Shown here in pieces: positions 23,744 through 33,877 of a DNA stretch of 64,000 nucleotides. The stretch comes from a virus. The stretch's first letter is position 1. The number at the start of each line of letters is the position of its first letter. Location of the stretch: positions 1-64,000 of IMG/VR virus record IMGVR_UViG_3300026097_000980; one strand, written 5' to 3'. A program made the translations under genes and the position numbers. The notes under the pieces were generated by a model. That model was not told the origin of the DNA. It did not search any database and saw only the letters and a list, made by a program, of their open reading frames with translations.

Positions 23744-25447
23744 TTACCACGCACCTGTTGTGCCCCAATCTTGTTTAACCCATATATCAGCAGTGCCCGG
23801 TGCCGCCCAATTTGCTATGCAATAATAAATGCTTGTCGAATCTACAGCTACCATACCTGCTCTGTCACCGTCTGCACCTGTGCTATCAGTAGGAGGTATG
23901 CTCCCGATGACTAGATTTTTGATATTAGCAGTAGCGCCACCGTATAGTGTACCGTTGACATACGAATCTAGTGTATTCAAGTCTTGCAATGCTTCAACAT
24001 CATACGATACTATTCTTGTACTGCCAATAGTACTTGTACCGTTTTCGTAGTCTCCGACAATCTTACCATCCACACCATCTACTAACAGTGTGCTGTCGTC
24101 GGCAAATACACTTCCGGAAACGTCTGTGGTGATAGCAGAATTAAGACCTATAGTAATTGTTCCATCACTGTTTCCTGTGATGTTAACATTGTTATCGTTG
24201 TTTATTACAACAGTCTGTTCAAGCGGTACATTAAATGTAGTACTGTCATCGCCTACTGCATATTTTGTATACAATACGTCTGTGTTTAAGGCAATTGTTA
24301 GATTGTCAGTTACTGCATCTGCGGTTAATGTAATTCCGGTGCCTTCTGTCAACACTAATGTATCGGTAACCGCATCGGCTAATAACGGATCCTGACCTGC
24401 AACAGCAATGGAAGTAAATCCTACTCGTGTGTTGGTAATTGTTACACTGCCGGTGCTGGAATCAACACTTATGCCGCTTCCTCCGGTTAAAGAAGTAACA
24501 CCAGTATTCGATAAGGTAACACTGCCGGTCGAACCACTTACTGAAATTCCAGTTGAGCCTGCCAACGTTGTAACACCTGTATTTGTTATTGTTAAAACAT
24601 CGCTGGCATCGTCTGTGGTTATGTTGATGCCATTGCCATTCGCAAAACTCAAGGTATCAGTTGCGCTATCAGCAACAATATCGTTTTGCCCTGCAACAGC
24701 AATAGTTCTAAAAGTAAATTGTACCACATTAGGTGCAGAGTTCGTTATGGTGATATCCCCAGTAACTGGATCCCTAGAACTTATAATAATTCCGCTACCT
24801 GCAGTGGCACTTACTATGCCGTCGTTTTGAATGGTTATACTGCCAGTGGATGAATCAACCGAAACACCTAGCCCTCCTGCTAAAGCAGTAACACCTGTAT
24901 TAGTTACAGTGATATCACCTGTCGAAGAATCAACTCCGACACCGGTTGATGCGGTGAGGGAAGTAACCCCGCTATTTGTAAAAGTTATTGTGTTTGTGGA
25001 AGCTTCTGTAGCGATACCTACACCTGTTCCTACGAGATTTAGATCATCAGCAAATCCAGTTGCTTCTACATCGTCTTGCCCCGCAACGGAAACAGTTTTA
25101 AACGAACCTTCTGCAGGATTTCTTATTAGGTCTCCATCCACGGTTGCGTTCGCTGGAAGGTTTACTGACCCAGAACCGTTTATTGATATTAAAGCACCGT
25201 CGAGACTTATATAGTCGTCAACGAACAACTTAGACCACATTTTAATTTCGCTGCCTAAATCGTATGTGGACGCTTCCTTGGGTATTAGATCAGTGGTTAA
25301 AGAAGTTAAATCCACAGGATCGGAACTGTCTGTTCCTGCAATATTCAAATAAACTTCTGTAAAGTTTGCATTGATATCATTAAATGCCTGCTCTACTGTG
25401 CTCCAAATTAACGGTGGATTGTCTGCACTTATATTCCTTCTTGCCAT
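23744..25447 (-). CDS. Repetitive tail fibre-like structural protein
   Basis: A 567-residue protein. Residues 16-34 are the NDNF-type N-terminal module in weaker form (AFNDINANFTEVY). Residues about 118-387 consist of internal repeats of two kinds: a 20-residue TGVTxLxGGxGISVDSSTG unit and a longer VAGQDxxxAD..TDTLxxxxGxGI unit. The C-terminal part has FADDSTLLVDGVDG and IYYC, shared with the preceding paralogue. Such repeats form extended beta shafts in phage fibres. The start and the giant structural gene share one base, so translation is coupled. Confidence 0.72.
   Translation of the reverse strand: MARRNISADNPPLIWSTVEQAFNDINANFTEVYLNIAGTDSSDPVDLTSLTTDLIPKEASTYDLGSEIKMWSKLFVDDYISLDGALISINGSGSVNLPANATVDGDLIRNPAEGSFKTVSVAGQDDVEATGFADDLNLVGTGVGIATEASTNTITFTNSGVTSLTASTGVGVDSSTGDITVTNTGVTALAGGLGVSVDSSTGSITIQNDGIVSATAGSGIIISSRDPVTGDITITNSAPNVVQFTFRTIAVAGQNDIVADSATDTLSFANGNGINITTDDASDVLTITNTGVTTLAGSTGISVSGSTGSVTLSNTGVTSLTGGSGISVDSSTGSVTITNTRVGFTSIAVAGQDPLLADAVTDTLVLTEGTGITLTADAVTDNLTIALNTDVLYTKYAVGDDSTTFNVPLEQTVVINNDNNVNITGNSDGTITIGLNSAITTDVSGSVFADDSTLLVDGVDGKIVGDYENGTSTIGSTRIVSYDVEALQDLNTLDSYVNGTLYGGATANIKNLVIGSIPPTDSTGADGDRAGMVAVDSTSIYYCIANWAAPGTADIWVKQDWGTTGAW
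24287..25096 (-). repeat. In-gene repeats coding a fibre shaft
   Basis: Residues about 118-387 of the 567-residue fibre protein are encoded here. About five copies of a ~20-codon unit with core GVDSSTG and three copies of a ~40-codon unit with core VAGQDxxxA..TD are interleaved. Copies differ at the base level, so they are old repeats rather than a recent expansion, but they could still recombine. Confidence 0.65.
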
Positions 25448-28400
25448 TATGATCTTCCTACTGCAACTTCTATGATTCCAACTTCGGTGGAATCATAATC
25501 TTGTAACGCTTTACCTAAAATTGTACCTACCTTTGCGTCTAAGGTTCTTGTAGCTACGCCTTGTATTTCAGATGTTGTAAGAAGATCACCTTTTTTGATT
25601 TTACCTACAACCTTGACCGGTACCCGTCCTTGTAATGCAATTAAGTTTTTGTGTCCAGGACATCCGGAATTCATACTGTATGCAGAGCTGTCACTTACAA
25701 CACCTGCTACCGCCGAATCTGAATATTTAGATCCAACAGTGACTTCCTTTTCCCCGCCAAACACAAGCACGGTGCCCACATCATACACTGTGTCGCCTTC
25801 GTAGTATTCAGCAAGATCGGCATAAGTAGCTTCAAATCTAGAACCGGTTGACAATGACCATTGTCCTTCAACGGTTCCGGTAGTTAACACGGCACCTGTG
25901 GTTAGGCTCTGTGCTGTAACTCCTGAACAAACAATAGGAGCATTGTTGATACCGTTTTGCTTTCTAAATATGTGTGTTTCGTTATCGTAGAACGTGTTTT
26001 TGTCAGCTACGTCGCCACCGTCTGACATTGTGATTGCAACGTTTCCTAGATAACCATATATCGCAATGGCGCCCGCACTACCTCCTGTGGAGAAAGAATC
26101 AGCAAAATCTCTACTGTCTATTTGTAGCTCTTGTGCATTGATGATCTCGGCCGCAAATCCACCGGCTCCGTCACGCTTAACCAGTGTGTCTGCAACATTC
26201 AACGGGGATGAATCTACCATTTCATAGCTGTCGCCAATTCCGGTTCCCGTGTCGCCTGTGAAACTGGATACATTCTTTCTGCGTATGAATCCTGTGCTGA
26301 TAAAATTAGATTTTTTAAGAGCAAGACCTTCATTTACAATAGTTGAAAAACTCACTGCGGTCGGTGTAGCAGAAGATCCTGTGCTGTTGCCAATCACAGT
26401 ATCTGCCGCTAACTTTTGTATTTTAGAAAGTGTAACACCGTTGTCTTTTAGGGTAACAAATCCGTCAGTGACCGTAAACTGGGTATTGTCAAACGAACTT
26501 ACACCACTTGCCGCTTGCTTTTCAGCATCTGTGCCGGTAGGAGCACTTGCTCTGCCCGAAGCAAGCGTTAAATCTAATTTACTCTGTGCTATGTCTGCTG
26601 AAGAATTAATATCAGCGTCTACAATAACATCTGGCTGAATTTGGGCATCAATGGTTCCTAGTGTACTATCAACACCAAGCGCAATATCGCCCACAACTGT
26701 GGCATTAATGGTACCGTCACTGTCGCCTGTAAACACTAAAATGTCATTTGCATTAGGATCTGTAACGTCAAAGTTTGCAAAATTTTCGATAGTTAGTGAC
26801 TGTAAATTAACGCCATCAGTTGGAGCTACAGGATCGGCAACATTTGTTAAACGATTATCACCGACGTTGAGATCATTTCTCATAGCCAACTGGCCACCAA
26901 GAGCCAAGAAACCACCGCCTGCTGGGATAATTTGGGATTCTAAAACAGGACCACCGGTGTGTGTTAAACCTAATCTTTTATCGATGTAGCCTCTTACTGC
27001 ACTTTCTACAGGTACAGCATCCGCCGCGGCGTCTGCCATTGTGTCATCCACAGAGAATTCAGCAATAACCGCACCGCGTTTAAATCCTAAACCGTCTAAT
27101 TGGCTTAATGCTAACGAAGCACTGAATGTAACACTACCAGTACCTTGGTCTACTTTAAAGAAAGGTCCTACAGAGAAGTTACCAAATTGGTCAGTTGATA
27201 CAAAGAATACCCTTCCGTTGCTTCGTTCTTGAACCTGCGAAGTAGATACAGTTTCCCCATCTTCGTCTTCGTCGGTTGCGAATAACGGAGTAGCTCTAAA
27301 GTTGTTTACTGCCGGCCCGTATATTTCGTTTGGATAGTTAGTATCCGCATAAGAACCAGTACCTATTTCCAGGAAATCGTGCGAAGTTGCACGAGTAAGT
27401 GAAATACGAATAGTCAATGTGCCTTCTGATTGGGTACTAGGTACACCTAATCCTGCTTTAAGAGTCTGCGAATCTGAATAAATTACAGCACTGGTATCTA
27501 AATTATTATTCAGAGTTAACACAGTATAGTCTGGATCTGTTGAGTCAATTCCGGTAACTTGGTAAGTTATCCCGTAATAGGTAAGTTCATAAGGAACTCC
27601 TGTAATACCTGTTTGGATTCTCAACGTATCGCCGTCGTTGATATTTTCGACAGCGATTTGATTGGTCCCTTGGTCACCTATAACTTTACCAAATTCTACA
27701 CTTGTTCCAGTTCCAGTAGTTTCTACCGAAGAAGATTCAATATCAAATACCACAGAACCGTCACTGCTGCCTGTGGTTGCAACAGTGAGTGTGGTCGAAG
27801 TTGGAACATTGAGTACTGTAGGAGCAGTTCCTAGCGATCCGGTAACACTTACTGTACTTGTAGCGGGTCCCACAGTACCAGTTGCCGCACTGGCAAATGT
27901 AAAACTGTCGTTGTCGCAAGTTATAATTTCATAGGTTCCATTATACGCAACACCGCTTGAGATAACAATTTCTTGACCTGGTAAGTACGGAGGTAATTTT
28001 CTTTTAGCAAAAGTTGCTGTTGCTGTTACTCCGTCGCCGTTGAGTGTTAGATCTGTAAGATCGGCCTTGGGAATTAGCTTGTCGCCAATACTGATATTTG
28101 AAGTATCTGATAAACCGGAAATTGTGTTTCCGCTCAATGCTCCGTTTATACCTATTAAAGTGCTGTCGATCGGAGCAACTGGACTTACAGAAAACTGATT
28201 CGATGTATAGTTTTGTGTGCTCACAAAGTAATGTGTATTCAGAGAAATTCCTGGCGGAGCCGAAACCGCTGAAAACTTAACAACATCGCCTATGCGTAAC
28301 CCGTGTCCTGTAGCACTTATTACTCCCGGATTTGCAACAGACACTGTACACGCTGTAAGGCTTTCCGGCGTTTGGAACGGTTGAGAATCAAAAATGTTAA

Positions 28401-31400
28401 ATTCTATGTAGTCATAGTTGCTTCTAAGCTGTGTTAAAGCCAACCCAAATGGTATAACAGTGTGTGTTCCTGACTGCGTTGCCCCTGAAGTATCAACAGG
28501 TGTTCCGTCTAAGGTAGTAGAAATTTTGAATTGGGTATCTGTTAGTCCATCTTCTAATACATAATATACGGTGTTTCCATCTATTGGATCTGGTAAATCA
28601 CCGTCAGTTAAAAATTGGATTTGATATCCGGCCTGCTGTCTGTGTGGAACTGTGGTAGTTACAACCGCTTCTGAAGCAATAGTTATGCTTGATACTTCAA
28701 AATCATCAAAATCATATGTATCATCATAATCGGAGAAATCTAAAATACGATAAATGAAATTACTATCGTTTAATACTAATGCTGTACTGGGTCTTGTACT
28801 GACATCGACAACATCCCCAGTTAACACAACATAACTGTTCTGACGTATCGAGATTCTAACTCCGTTGCTTACTGCGGCATTCAATCCGCCAGAAGAGCTA
28901 ATATTAAGTTTACATAACTTCGTTGCTTCGTCTATCATTTCTACGGTAGACAAAGAATACCGTGTCAGCGAACCGTTTTGATTTATTTCAATTTCAGAAC
29001 CTGGTAATGGCAGATAGTCGTCGTAAATTACATACAGTTCAATGCCTTCTCTTCGGTTTTCTGTAGTAGCATCTTCGTTTACAACCGTGGCGCCTTGAGA
29101 TAATTCGTGATAAAGCGTAACTGGAACCGGTACTTCTAAAGGATCCGATCCTTCGGCTACGAGTGCGAAATTACCGTGTGCTGAACTACCACCGATGGAT
29201 CTAATCTGTCCGCCGTTTAAACTATAATAAGAAATTTCATTATAGTATGTAAACATCGACACTGCTTCCGTTAAGCCGCCGTTTGTTGCGATTAATCCAT
29301 AACCTAAATCGTTAACCTGTGTGTAGTCGTTTGAAAGCATTGATCTGTTTCCAGGCATCAATACTTCAAACAATCTTCTAAAAGAAACTGTTCCAGTTCC
29401 TGCACCTGTTAACGTAAGAGGAGAACCACCGGGTATTACACTTACAGAAAATGTAGTGTCTCCTAAGTTAGCAGTAACCACATAATATTCTTGTCCGGCT
29501 GTAATTTCAGTCGGTAAAGTTCCAGTTGAACTAAATGTAATTGTTGCACCGATATCTAATTCGTGATCGGCCGAAGTTGTAAATACTCCAGGAGAACCCG
29601 GAGTAACAGTAACATTAATATCAGCAACTGGTCCTGTGTATGGAGTTCCTTCGTCTAAAACAAATTCTGCTGTAGATCCAACCGGGCTGTATATGAAATT
29701 TCTTACATAGTTAATTCTAAAAATTCTATCGTTTACAATAAAACTTGCAGGCAACTGAGGGAATCTATCCAGTCCTGAAACCTGCATTCTGGTACCATCG
29801 CCGTCTAAGTCTTGTATAAGATTAAACTGAAGGTTACCTGTAAATCCATCTACAAACATCCCCCCTGCAAACGTTTTACTTCCTGTGGATCTAGAAAAAC
29901 TTGCAGATTCTTGACAGTAAGGAGACTTAGCAAGGATTTGTCCTTCCGGATCCAACACCATCATGAACCCGCCATGACCTTGCCCTGTGATTGCTCTGAG
30001 AATTACTGCATCGTTACACAGGAAAACATCTAACTCGTTGTTATCTTTTGGAGCGTTGGCAGCACCGGAATTACTTACAATGTCAATAATTGCATCAATT
30101 AAATCCCCTACAATTCCGTTATCGTCAGTAATAGTTCCGCCGCTCGTATATGAGTTTATTCCGTCGGCTGTTAGTGCGTTAACTGGTGTTCCTGAAGCTT
30201 CGTCAGCTGTGAGATCTTCTAATGTGTCGTATAGATACAATTTAGTAGGAGATACAACTTTTACAAAATAATCGTTTCCGTTTAATTGGAATGATCCACC
30301 GACGTCGCCGATTACAACATTTTGTCCATCGGTGAAGTTATGGTTAGTTGCAGTTACAATTTCTAAAGGAATAGTAGCAGTATCTACATTTGAAATATTT
30401 ACACTGCTTCCTCCAACCCCTGGCTCCGAAACAAACGCATTATCTACAATCTGTGGGAATGCGGCGCTTCCTAAGAACAGTTCTGTAATTGTGGTATTTT
30501 GCAGTATCAGTTGAATTAGTACATTAATTCTTTGAATTGCCGCTACTGTTTGACTCAACTGTGTTGTTATTGCAACTCTACCGCTGGCAGTATCGTTGTA
30601 CTTGAGAGCCGCAGAGATTGTTCTTGCCTGGCCACCGTATTTCAAATCGAACACCAAAGAATCTACAATTAATCCAACATCTCTTTTACATCTATCACTA
30701 TCGTATTCGAAATCTAGATCGAAAGGATCAATGGCATTCTCCACCTGATAATCGATCCATGCAACAACTTCGTTCTGGATGAACTTTTTGTTTAATCTTA
30801 TCAATTCAGCCGCCGCAGTATAATCTCCTTTGTTGTTAATTAAAGGATACACAGGCTGGGTACTGTCTGTTAGATAATGATAACCGAAAGGTTGTGTAGC
30901 AATTGTATTGCCGTCAACGGTTAGCGGTCGTTTAAATTTTTGAAAAGCCCAAGGCGAACTGCTAGGTCCTACTCTTGGTCGAACAATCGTTCTTCTAAAT
31001 TCGTTTCCTATAACAGCAACGTTTTGCGGAACTTTTAAAGGAAAATTTTCTTCGTATATTCCAGTTTCTACTAAAATAGAAATCTGAGTTTTCTTTGCAA
31101 CATCACCGTATGATATTATTTCGTCTTCCTGAAATGCTCCAGATTTGATGTCCACATCAAAAATTTCATTTCCGTCTGAATCTAGTGCGCCTTGATGTGC
31201 TAAAATTTGTGCAATAGCACCAGAAGTCTCGCCTCTTAGAAATAGTCCTTCTCTAATATCTCTGCCAGCAATTGCCGCAGGAGTATCTGTGGTTATGTCA
31301 CCCGTAAAATCAGTTCTGTTACCGTCGGTTCTAAGCAAAAATCGCGGAAGATCCACAAACAAATCAGGAGTTGAAACAAATCCGCTTCCACCGTCGGTAA

Positions 31401-32700
31401 TTGTTACCGCTGTAATTTCTCCACCTACAACAGTGGCTCTACCAAATGCACCGGTTCCTGTCCCGTCGTTCGGTGTGACACGAACAGAAACAAGTCCGTA
31501 ACCACTTCCTCCGTTTGTAACTTCGACGCTGGCTACTTTGTATGTGACATTAACCTGTGCATTTGCGCCAATACTTTCGCTATCAGAAGTAGTCGTAAGT
31601 GCAGTGCTTCCCGGAACCACCGTATATCTACCTGTGCTGATAACTCTTAAACTAATAATTTGTCCAGGATTAGTTCTGGTTGCTAGGACTTCAAATCTGG
31701 CAGCTTCTTCGAAAGTACCACCGTCTAAAGTTAAAATATCGCCTGCTCTAAAGTTTACGCCTGGGAATGTTTCACTGAGTTCGACTGTGTCTACGCTCAT
31801 AAACACTGTGCCGGCAAATCCAGTTCCGCTCGCCGGTGAAGAGTCAATGCCTGCTAAGGTTACTGGAGTAGCACCGTCGTTGAAAGTTAAAACTTTTTTG
31901 TATGGTCCTATTTCGTCAGGAGCGTCCAACAGAATTTCTTCTGCTTTTTTAAGTGCGGCTTCTAATGTTCTATAAGCGTAAGCTAACGCCCGTCCTTGCA
32001 GGTCGTCGGCAAGGTCAGGACGATCGTCCTGCCCTGAAGTTGCAACATATAAATTAACCTGGCTACCAAAAGCAGAATTATCTACATATGCCTTAGTGGC
32101 AGCAACTAACCCGTTATAAGTAGTATCATCTTCTGCGATTGGACTTCTAGATAAGACCAAAGGCCCAGTCATGACTCCAGCTGCCGGATCGGTTTGCCCG
32201 GTAATAGGATCGATAGTATCAATACCCGCAAGACTTATTTTTCTATCTGCATACGCTTTATTGATTGCTTCATGTTCGTATTGCGGAACCAGCGGAGTAT
32301 CGTCATCGCCTAAGTCAATAATTCTATACTGCCTCGCACCGGACTGCGCACTTAAATCCCCGCCTAGTTGCGGGTCGGGATCTCCTGATACCGCCGAAAA
32401 CTCTGAATTTATGGTGATTTTTGTAGGATCGGTGGTTTGATCTAACGTGATACCTACACCCGGATCGAGTGCCTTAAACACAACACCGTCTTCGGTGCTG
32501 TTAACACTTAACACAGTATTTTCGAATCCTACAAATGTATCCGGAGTATCGCTTAGACCAACGAATGTAAGTCTTTCTCCTAGACCTAACGAACTGTATA
32601 ATTCTCTAAAGTTATCATTTACCTTACGAAACGATTCACGAATGCTATCGCCTGTTCCGTCGTTGCCGACCGTACCGATATCAATAATTTTTCTTGCCAT
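25447..32700 (-). CDS. Giant structural protein (fibre/adhesin) with NDNF module and autoprotease-like C-terminus
   Basis: About 2,417 residues from the ATG at 32700, preceded by AGGA. The first 38 residues hold the clearest shared module (GNDGTGDSIRESFRKVNDNF). Residues about 505-680 contain TGIYEENFPLKVP, the start of a parallel beta-helix of the pectate-lyase kind. The central 1,000 residues are Ser/Thr/Gly-rich beta repeats. Near the C-terminus come FGNFSVGPFFKVDQGTGSV and FKRGAVIAEFS, a marine T4-like fibre motif. The last 120 residues have ATYADLAEYYEGD..YDVGTVLVFGG, then VAGVVS and LQGRVPVKVVG, like the intramolecular chaperone/peptidase_G2-type tail. It is probably the main host-contact or tail-tip protein. 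Confidence 0.78.
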   Translation of the reverse strand: MARKIIDIGTVGNDGTGDSIRESFRKVNDNFRELYSSLGLGERLTFVGLSDTPDTFVGFENTVLSVNSTEDGVVFKALDPGVGITLDQTTDPTKITINSEFSAVSGDPDPQLGGDLSAQSGARQYRIIDLGDDDTPLVPQYEHEAINKAYADRKISLAGIDTIDPITGQTDPAAGVMTGPLVLSRSPIAEDDTTYNGLVAATKAYVDNSAFGSQVNLYVATSGQDDRPDLADDLQGRALAYAYRTLEAALKKAEEILLDAPDEIGPYKKVLTFNDGATPVTLAGIDSSPASGTGFAGTVFMSVDTVELSETFPGVNFRAGDILTLDGGTFEEAARFEVLATRTNPGQIISLRVISTGRYTVVPGSTALTTTSDSESIGANAQVNVTYKVASVEVTNGGSGYGLVSVRVTPNDGTGTGAFGRATVVGGEITAVTITDGGSGFVSTPDLFVDLPRFLLRTDGNRTDFTGDITTDTPAAIAGRDIREGLFLRGETSGAIAQILAHQGALDSDGNEIFDVDIKSGAFQEDEIISYGDVAKKTQISILVETGIYEENFPLKVPQNVAVIGNEFRRTIVRPRVGPSSSPWAFQKFKRPLTVDGNTIATQPFGYHYLTDSTQPVYPLINNKGDYTAAAELIRLNKKFIQNEVVAWIDYQVENAIDPFDLDFEYDSDRCKRDVGLIVDSLVFDLKYGGQARTISAALKYNDTASGRVAITTQLSQTVAAIQRINVLIQLILQNTTITELFLGSAAFPQIVDNAFVSEPGVGGSSVNISNVDTATIPLEIVTATNHNFTDGQNVVIGDVGGSFQLNGNDYFVKVVSPTKLYLYDTLEDLTADEASGTPVNALTADGINSYTSGGTITDDNGIVGDLIDAIIDIVSNSGAANAPKDNNELDVFLCNDAVILRAITGQGHGGFMMVLDPEGQILAKSPYCQESASFSRSTGSKTFAGGMFVDGFTGNLQFNLIQDLDGDGTRMQVSGLDRFPQLPASFIVNDRIFRINYVRNFIYSPVGSTAEFVLDEGTPYTGPVADINVTVTPGSPGVFTTSADHELDIGATITFSSTGTLPTEITAGQEYYVVTANLGDTTFSVSVIPGGSPLTLTGAGTGTVSFRRLFEVLMPGNRSMLSNDYTQVNDLGYGLIATNGGLTEAVSMFTYYNEISYYSLNGGQIRSIGGSSAHGNFALVAEGSDPLEVPVPVTLYHELSQGATVVNEDATTENRREGIELYVIYDDYLPLPGSEIEINQNGSLTRYSLSTVEMIDEATKLCKLNISSSGGLNAAVSNGVRISIRQNSYVVLTGDVVDVSTRPSTALVLNDSNFIYRILDFSDYDDTYDFDDFEVSSITIASEAVVTTTVPHRQQAGYQIQFLTDGDLPDPIDGNTVYYVLEDGLTDTQFKISTTLDGTPVDTSGATQSGTHTVIPFGLALTQLRSNYDYIEFNIFDSQPFQTPESLTACTVSVANPGVISATGHGLRIGDVVKFSAVSAPPGISLNTHYFVSTQNYTSNQFSVSPVAPIDSTLIGINGALSGNTISGLSDTSNISIGDKLIPKADLTDLTLNGDGVTATATFAKRKLPPYLPGQEIVISSGVAYNGTYEIITCDNDSFTFASAATGTVGPATSTVSVTGSLGTAPTVLNVPTSTTLTVATTGSSDGSVVFDIESSSVETTGTGTSVEFGKVIGDQGTNQIAVENINDGDTLRIQTGITGVPYELTYYGITYQVTGIDSTDPDYTVLTLNNNLDTSAVIYSDSQTLKAGLGVPSTQSEGTLTIRISLTRATSHDFLEIGTGSYADTNYPNEIYGPAVNNFRATPLFATDEDEDGETVSTSQVQERSNGRVFFVSTDQFGNFSVGPFFKVDQGTGSVTFSASLALSQLDGLGFKRGAVIAEFSVDDTMADAAADAVPVESAVRGYIDKRLGLTHTGGPVLESQIIPAGGGFLALGGQLAMRNDLNVGDNRLTNVADPVAPTDGVNLQSLTIENFANFDVTDPNANDILVFTGDSDGTINATVVGDIALGVDSTLGTIDAQIQPDVIVDADINSSADIAQSKLDLTLASGRASAPTGTDAEKQAASGVSSFDNTQFTVTDGFVTLKDNGVTLSKIQKLAADTVIGNSTGSSATPTAVSFSTIVNEGLALKKSNFISTGFIRRKNVSSFTGDTGTGIGDSYEMVDSSPLNVADTLVKRDGAGGFAAEIINAQELQIDSRDFADSFSTGGSAGAIAIYGYLGNVAITMSDGGDVADKNTFYDNETHIFRKQNGINNAPIVCSGVTAQSLTTGAVLTTGTVEGQWSLSTGSRFEATYADLAEYYEGDTVYDVGTVLVFGGEKEVTVGSKYSDSAVAGVVSDSSAYSMNSGCPGHKNLIALQGRVPVKVVGKIKKGDLLTTSEIQGVATRTLDAKVGTILGKALQDYDSTEVGIIEVAVGRS

Positions 32701-32717
32701 GGCCAATCCTGTTTTAT

Positions 32718-33053
32718 ATGAAGTATTTATTTGAAAATTTTAAAAGCCGAATGTTAAATAAGTTTATGTATTTAAAATCTGAAAATATAGTTACAGAACA
32801 TGTCAGAATTAGTAAATTAGGTAAAGAACACAGTTATTCGAGAAAAAAAACAGTGGCCTTTCTGGTTTGTGACAACTGCGGCAGTGATTTTCAACGAGAC
32901 CTAAAACACATGGACAGGAAACGATTAAACAATAATTACTTTCATGTCTGTTCTAATTGCGATGCAAAAAAGTTTGCAAGGCGCAAAGGTCTAGAAAGAA
33001 AGCAGATATGGGATATGCCAGCCAGTGCTGACATTCCCGTATCAAAATACTAA
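32718..33053 (+). CDS. Zinc-ribbon protein of unknown function
   Basis: About 111 residues from the ATG at 32718; starts at 32751 or 32766 are also possible and no clear ribosome site separates them. The core has two CxxC pairs (CDNCGSDFQ and CSNCDAKKFA) about 30 residues apart, a zinc ribbon of the sort found beside HNH nucleases, but no HNH residues are present. The tail (QIWDMPASADIPVSKY) is conserved in my recollection of marine phage proteins. A DNA- or RNA-binding role is likely. It is on the plus strand, divergent from the fibre gene and convergent with phoH. Confidence 0.6.
   Translation: MKYLFENFKSRMLNKFMYLKSENIVTEHVRISKLGKEHSYSRKKTVAFLVCDNCGSDFQRDLKHMDRKRLNNNYFHVCSNCDAKKFARRKGLERKQIWDMPASADIPVSKY
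32723..32730 (-). promoter_or_regulatory. Late-promoter-like box ATAAATAC
   Basis: Minus-strand CAAATAAATAC, 22 bases before the ATG at 32700 of the giant structural gene. An AGGA ribosome site lies between box and start. The same bases lie in the 5' end of the divergent plus-strand gene. Confidence 0.5.
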
Positions 33054-33060
33054 TAATTAA

Positions 33061-33747
33061 TCAAACATTTTCTTTGTAGAACATGGTTAATAATTGTTTA
33101 ACGATATCCGATCTTACAACATCGTCTAGTGTAAATCTCACAATAGGACATGAAATTCCGTGTTTAACACACATGTCAACAAATCTTGTTAGTGCCATAC
33201 CGTTTTTTACATCTGATTGATTTGGATCTCCCATAAGAACCAGTTTTGCGTTTTCTCCTATGCGTGTAGTAAGTGCTTTTAATTCTTCTAAATCTAAGTT
33301 TTGAGCTTCGTCGACTAAAATAATAGAGTTTTCAAAACTGTTTCCTCGTATTGTTTCAAGAGGTTGAATAACAATTCTTCTTTGTCGCAAATCACATTCA
33401 AATCTACCCTTACCCATTGCTTCTTCAAGAACAGAAGTTATTGGTTTGAGCCACGGTTCTAGCTTTTCTTCAACTGTTCCTGGAAAATATCCAAGTGACT
33501 TACCAGTAGAAATATTAGGACGAGTGATAATAATTTTGCTATATTGTCCTTTTAGGTACAGTTGCGCAGTTTTCATTCCTGAACAAAAAGTTTTACCTGT
33601 GCCAGCCGGCCCGATACACACAGTCATTACACTGTGTTCAATACTATCCAGCAGATATTGTTGCGTAGAATTTTTAGGTTGTATATGAAATGCCGCACTG
33701 CTGTTTAGTTCAATAGCGAATGACTCTTTTTTATTTTTTCTAGACAT
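33061..33747 (-). CDS. phoH: PhoH-like P-loop ATPase
   Basis: A 228-residue protein. Walker A is GPAGTGKT at 46-53 and Walker B is SIILVDEAQN at 141-150, with the PhoH-specific TRPNISTGKSLGYFPG stretch between. A later GDPNQSD is the third conserved element. PhoH is one of the most frequent auxiliary genes of marine phages and belongs to the phosphate-starvation regulon of E. coli. Its precise function is not settled (an RNA-linked ATPase is suspected). It is shorter than bacterial PhoH, as is typical for phage copies. A hairpin terminator lies just upstream, so it has its own transcript. Confidence 0.9.
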   Translation of the reverse strand: MSRKNKKESFAIELNSSAAFHIQPKNSTQQYLLDSIEHSVMTVCIGPAGTGKTFCSGMKTAQLYLKGQYSKIIITRPNISTGKSLGYFPGTVEEKLEPWLKPITSVLEEAMGKGRFECDLRQRRIVIQPLETIRGNSFENSIILVDEAQNLDLEELKALTTRIGENAKLVLMGDPNQSDVKNGMALTRFVDMCVKHGISCPIVRFTLDDVVRSDIVKQLLTMFYKENV

Positions 33748-33767
33748 AGTTTCTCCCAGGGTAAAAA

Positions 33768-33803
33768 AGAAAAAACCCCACTGGCATTTACTACCAACGG
33801 GGC
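33768..33803 (-). terminator. Rho-independent terminator
   Basis: On the minus strand a nine-pair stem (CCCCGTTGG / CCAGTGGGG, with two G-U pairs) and a nine-base loop are followed by TTTTTTC. It ends the transcript of the small membrane protein gene at 33878-34045 and separates it from phoH. Confidence 0.7.
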
Positions 33804-33877
33804 TTATATTCTTTGTGATTGTTTTTGTACTTTAACATACAAAAAATATTTACCTGAAATGTTCGATCTTATACCTG

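Noticed and set aside
23348-25214. Several 90-190-codon plus-strand frames opposite the fibre genes
   Set aside because: They mirror the Thr/Ser/Val repeats of the fibre proteins, have no ribosome sites and no recognisable motif.
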